DNA from: an uncultured Streptomyces sp.
Lineage (GTDB): Bacteria > Actinomycetota > Actinomycetes > Streptomycetales > Streptomycetaceae
Assembly (NCBI GenBank): GCA_946480485.1
Contig: CAMLJW010000221.1
Location: forward strand, 1 to 8,372
Length of the DNA stretch: 8,372 nucleotides
Reading direction: 5' to 3'
Shown here piece after piece: positions 6,280-8,372 of this stretch (the stretch's first letter is position 1; every line of letters starts with the position of its first letter). Under the pieces are notes generated by a model. It was not told where the DNA came from. It saw nothing but the letters and a program-made list of their open reading frames with translations, and did not search any database. The position numbers were made by a program, and so were the translations under genes.

Positions 6280-6609
6280 ATGCCTGGAGCCGCGCGCCTG
6301 GTCCTCGCCGACGGAGTCGTGCACCTGGACCCCGAACCCGCCGTCTTGGAAGCGATGTTGGAAGGCTGGGCACTGCAGCAGCGCACGCGCTCCTTGAGGG
6401 AGTCGTGCAACGAACGATTAGGCCGGGCTCCGGTCTAGCTTTTCCACGAGTGGAACACGGTCACCCACACCAGCGAGTACGAGGGAGCCGCCGAACGGCG
6501 TCCGCTCACCTACGACGAAGTCCAGACCCTTTTCGACGCGCCGACGGCCGCGTCGAGGAGATCCGCACACGACGACGCAAGGGCTCACTCGCGGCCCTTC
6601 GCGACGCCA
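6280..6609 (+). pseudogene. tnpA: tnpA-like tyrosine recombinase (Tn554 family), degraded
   Basis: ATG 6280 opens a typical start of the Streptomyces TnpA-like integrase: MPGAARLVLADGVVHLDPE, then AVLEAMLEGWALQQRTRSL. At about 6393-6400 the text jumps to a more C-terminal part (NERLGRAPV, LFHEWNTVTHTSEYEG, ERRPLTYDEVQTLFDA), so an internal piece of very roughly 70 codons is deleted without loss of frame. TAG at 6436-6438 stands where I expect Gln (RAPVQLFHEW), consistent with a CAG to TAG change. After FDA (about 6540) one base is missing and the match continues in the +3 frame as DGRVEEIRTRRRKG, then SLAALRDA, ending near 6606. The catalytic C-terminal half with the Arg, His and Tyr residues is absent. 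At least four lesions show the gene is dead. Expected residues are from memory of the family. Confidence 0.8.
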
Positions 6610-6900
6610 AAGCAGCGACTCGGGCGCGTGACCCAGTCCCTGCCCAACGGCTACTGCGGCCTGCCGATGCAACGGACATGTCCGCAGGCCAATGCCTGCT
6701 TGACCTGCCCGATGTTTGTCACCACCCCCGAGTTCCTGCCGCAGCACCACGAGCAACGGCAGCAGCTGTTGCAGATCGTCTCGGCCGCCGAGGCCCGCGG
6801 CCAAGCACGCGTGGCCGAGATGAATCGCCAAGTCCTCGGCAACCTTGAGAAGATCATCACCGGTCTGGAAGACGCCCCCGGACAGCCGGAGCAACCCCCG
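6610..6900 (+). pseudogene. tnpB: tnpB-like recombinase (Tn554 family), C-terminal remnant
   Basis: In the +1 frame from about 6610 the sequence reads KQRLGRVTQSLPNGYCGLP, then MQRTCPQANACLTCPMF, TTPEFLPQHHEQRQQL and VAEMNRQVLGNLEKIITGLE. This is the C-terminal tail of TnpB-like site-specific recombinases as I remember them, including the Cys cluster C-x7-C-x5-C-x2-C, probably a zinc site. The whole catalytic domain is missing: the tail is joined to the tnpA remnant within 6606-6615. The frame has no stop before tnpC and runs into it; GTG 6628 could start a 236-residue read-through product, but there is no clear ribosome site for it. This is a deletion relic joining the 3' end of tnpB to the middle of tnpA. 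Confidence 0.75.
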
Positions 6901-7338
6901 ATGCGAGCTGAAAACAGCCAGCACATCGTTGACGCCGCCCGGCGCCGCAGCGAGTACACCCGCGCCAAGGCCGTCCAGGCCCTCCGCACCCTCGACGCGG
7001 CGGGTGAGCCGGTCACCTTCGAGACCGTCGCGAAACGTGCTGGCGTCTCCCGATCCTGGCTCTATACCCAGCCGGACCTGCGAGCGGAGATCGAGCGACT
7101 GCGGGCAGTACATAGCCGCGATCCCGCATCGCCCATTTTCTCACGCCAGCGCACCTCCGATGCTTCCCTGCTGCGACGACTCGAAGCCGCCAACACCCGC
7201 ATCCGGCGCCTCGCCGAGGAGAACCAGCGACTCCGCGAGCAACTTGCCCGCGCCCTCGGCGAACAACGCGCCGGCCGAACCAGAGGTGGATGTCGGCCCA
7301 GGCAAGGACCGTGTTCGGGCGATGTTCCAATGGCGTGA
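6901..7338 (+). CDS. tnpC: TnpC-like accessory protein of a Tn554-type element (DUF6262)
   Basis: A 145-residue protein matching the third gene of Tn554-type elements. Residues 1-35 are helical (NSQHIVDAARRRSEYTRAKA), 36-62 hold a helix-turn-helix (VTFETVAKRAGVSRSWLYTQ), and 86-122 a coiled coil (LLRRLEAANTRIRRLAEENQ). TnpC assists TnpA and TnpB and influences orientation and frequency of insertion in Tn554. ATG 6901 has GGAG 9 bases upstream (6888-6891), the expected position after the tnpB tail. The last 20 or so residues (RTRGGCRPRQGPC onward) do not look like the family and may come from loss of the original stop. With TnpA and TnpB destroyed it cannot support transposition by itself. The frame looks intact, but whether it is expressed is unknown. 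Confidence 0.72.
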   Translation: MRAENSQHIVDAARRRSEYTRAKAVQALRTLDAAGEPVTFETVAKRAGVSRSWLYTQPDLRAEIERLRAVHSRDPASPIFSRQRTSDASLLRRLEAANTRIRRLAEENQRLREQLARALGEQRAGRTRGGCRPRQGPCSGDVPMA

Positions 7339-7355
7339 TGTGGCTCGAAAAAAGA

Positions 7356-7979
7356 TCAGCCCACGCGATACTTGCCGAGCACGTGCAACACCCCTGCGAT
7401 CAGGAACTTTCCGCGGCCGCCCAACACCCCGTAGATCTCGACGAAGGCGTCTCTCGAATCCGGCACTGCCGCGATCCGCACGGTGAACGTACGTCTGCCG
7501 GTCAGCCGGTGGCTGTACCACATATCACGCTCGATGTCCGTTCCCGGCAGGGCCGCCTCGACGACCTCCCATTCGGAGTCCCCGAAGTCGTGCTCGGCGA
7601 AGTGTGCCAACACCTCACACAGCGGCCGTAGGTTCTCGCCGTAGATCCGCCGCTTGGCCATGGCACGAGTCCAGCCCACCGGGTACGCGTGGACGCCGTC
7701 CCAGACTCCCAGGCGCACGAGGCGGCGCTGACGACCTCTTTCGAACCGGGCGAACATCGCAAACCATCCGCCAAGCAGCACGCCCATGCCCAACGCCAGC
7801 AGAACGTCGCCCTCGAAGACAAGGAGGAAAAGGCCCCAGAAGAAGACCCCTGCCACAAGCCACACAACGAGTGGCCGCCTCGCTGCAAACGTCTGCGATC
7901 TAGTCGGAGGTCGTTGACCTCCGAGGACGCGGTCGAAAGCCCAGTAGGCACGCGCCAGATCCCCACCCTTGATCGGCAT
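7356..7979 (-). CDS. Hypothetical two-helix membrane protein
   Basis: A 207-residue protein I cannot assign. It has a short basic N-terminal region (1-35) and two membrane helices at about 36-55 (PLVVWLVAGVFFWGLFLLVF) and 58-77 (VLLALGMGVLLGGWFAMF), followed by a strongly basic stretch (ARFERGRQRRLVRL). That pattern suggests a hairpin with both ends in the cytoplasm. The C-terminal 110 residues form a mixed, soluble-looking domain (SEWEVVEAALPG, RRTFTVRIAAVP, DAFVEIYGVLGG) that may be mostly beta strands. Codon use with high GC at third positions supports a real gene. The start at 7979 has no good ribosome site: the only G-rich stretch is about 17 bases upstream, so a leaderless or later start is possible. 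It is convergent with tnpC, the stops being 17 bases apart, and nothing next to it hints at its job. Confidence 0.68.
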   Translation of the reverse strand: MPIKGGDLARAYWAFDRVLGGQRPPTRSQTFAARRPLVVWLVAGVFFWGLFLLVFEGDVLLALGMGVLLGGWFAMFARFERGRQRRLVRLGVWDGVHAYPVGWTRAMAKRRIYGENLRPLCEVLAHFAEHDFGDSEWEVVEAALPGTDIERDMWYSHRLTGRRTFTVRIAAVPDSRDAFVEIYGVLGGRGKFLIAGVLHVLGKYRVG

Positions 7980-8218
7980 GGCGGGATGGTAGCCCGTCCC
8001 CCGCTACAGAAGTAGGCCCCTGCTGTGCCTTCTCACCGATTGTGTGACTGAGGCAGCCCAGTGAGCTGCGGAGATGCAGGTAGCTGAGAATGCTGTGAGC
8101 TGTGGTTAATGCATCCTGACCTGCTGCGATGCGGGTTGGTTGAGAAGAGCGCAGGTGTAGCGAGAACTCTGGTGTGTTTGGGCGACGCAGGAACAGTTTG
8201 ATCTTGTTGATCGGGTCC

Positions 8219-8257
8219 GGGTGACGCTGAGTGGGCGACGGTGGGCCTCCGTCACCC
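8219..8257. repeat. Inverted repeat, 8-bp perfect arms
   Basis: GGGTGACG (8219-8226) and CGTCACCC (8250-8257) are exact reverse complements with 23 bases between. It could be a hairpin or a spaced operator near the window edge; no function is supported. Confidence 0.4.
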
Positions 8258-8268
8258 CTTGGCTTGTA

Positions 8269-8295
8269 TGACACTGCGTCAAGGTACCGGTGTCA
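8269..8295. repeat. Inverted repeat TGACAC / GTGTCA
   Basis: TGACAC (8269-8274) and GTGTCA (8290-8295) are separated by 15 bases that include GGTACC. This could be an operator for a gene outside the window. Six-base arms are short enough to arise by chance. Confidence 0.3.
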
Positions 8296-8372
8296 CTGCT
8301 GGGTTGTGTGGGCGCCGGGGCTCGGCGGCAGATGGTGGGGTCGTGTGGTCGGGGGCGGGTGAGCCCTGACGC

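Larger units (their letters stand above)
7980..8372. other. Gene-free flank at the right edge
   Basis: About 390 bases in which I see no convincing gene on either strand. A minus-strand open frame (7900-8274) overlaps the membrane-protein gene and has no family-like content. The stretch must hold the promoter of the minus-strand gene and perhaps that of a gene beyond the window, but no clear promoter boxes were found. Two short inverted repeats lie at 8219-8257 and 8269-8295. Confidence 0.5.

Noticed and set aside
7339..7385. Terminator between tnpC and the minus-strand gene (A6 run with GCTCG/CGAGC)
   Set aside because: The 5-bp stem has a loop of about 28 bases and the A run lies inside the loop, so it does not make a convincing terminator on either strand.
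6845..7486. Plus-strand open frame of 213 codons
   Set aside because: It is a Ser/Pro/Arg-rich shadow of tnpC in another frame and runs antisense into the membrane-protein gene.
7900..8274. Minus-strand open frame of 124 codons upstream of the membrane-protein gene
   Set aside because: It overlaps that gene, has no ribosome site and its composition looks random.
1..8372. tRNA or rRNA genes and CRISPR arrays
   Set aside because: No tRNA T-loop with cloverleaf arms, no rRNA-like sequence and no regularly spaced direct repeats were seen on either strand.

Overview
The window is high-GC actinobacterial DNA, most likely from Streptomyces. The signs are strong GC at third codon positions, stop/start overlaps between genes, GTG starts, rare TTA codons, and relics of zinc-binding and transposase families that I know mainly from Streptomyces accessory regions. 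All identifications are by eye, from motifs and remembered family features; no database was searched.

Layout. (1) 1-2792, plus strand: a tightly packed operon. It starts with the last 25 codons of a gene that resembles the C-terminus of glutamine-synthetase-type ligases. Next come a class I glutamine-amidotransferase-like protein, a PuuD-like peptidase C26 (gamma-glutamyl hydrolase type) and a cytochrome P450. A GS-like ligase, GATase-like hydrolases and an oxygenase together recall pathways that tag an amine with gamma-glutamate, oxidise it and remove the tag (aniline degradation, Puu putrescine pathway). That reading is inference and depends on the first gene. (2) 2793-3239: about 450 bases without a gene, holding a perfect 34-bp palindrome and an imperfect inverted repeat. 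(3) 3240-5792, plus strand: a second operon of a 93-aa protein of unknown function, a trans-type polyprenyl diphosphate synthase with two TTA codons, and an MpaB/Lcp-like (DUF2236) haem oxygenase. Characterised members of this oxygenase family cleave isoprenoid C=C bonds, so the pair may build and then oxidise or cleave a prenyl chain. This is the most interesting candidate system here.

(4) About 5800-7338, plus strand: a graveyard of mobile-element genes. It holds a 5'-truncated, frameshifted RRQRL-motif zinc-binding protein gene, then the remains of a Tn554-type tnpA-tnpB-tnpC set. tnpA has an internal deletion, an in-frame amber codon and a frameshift; only the 3' end of tnpB is left; tnpC looks nearly intact. 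(5) 7356-7979, minus strand: an unknown two-helix membrane protein convergent with tnpC. (6) 7980-8372: no gene seen, only short inverted repeats.

The isoprenoid operon ends right where the mobile relics begin, so its 3' flank has probably been rearranged.
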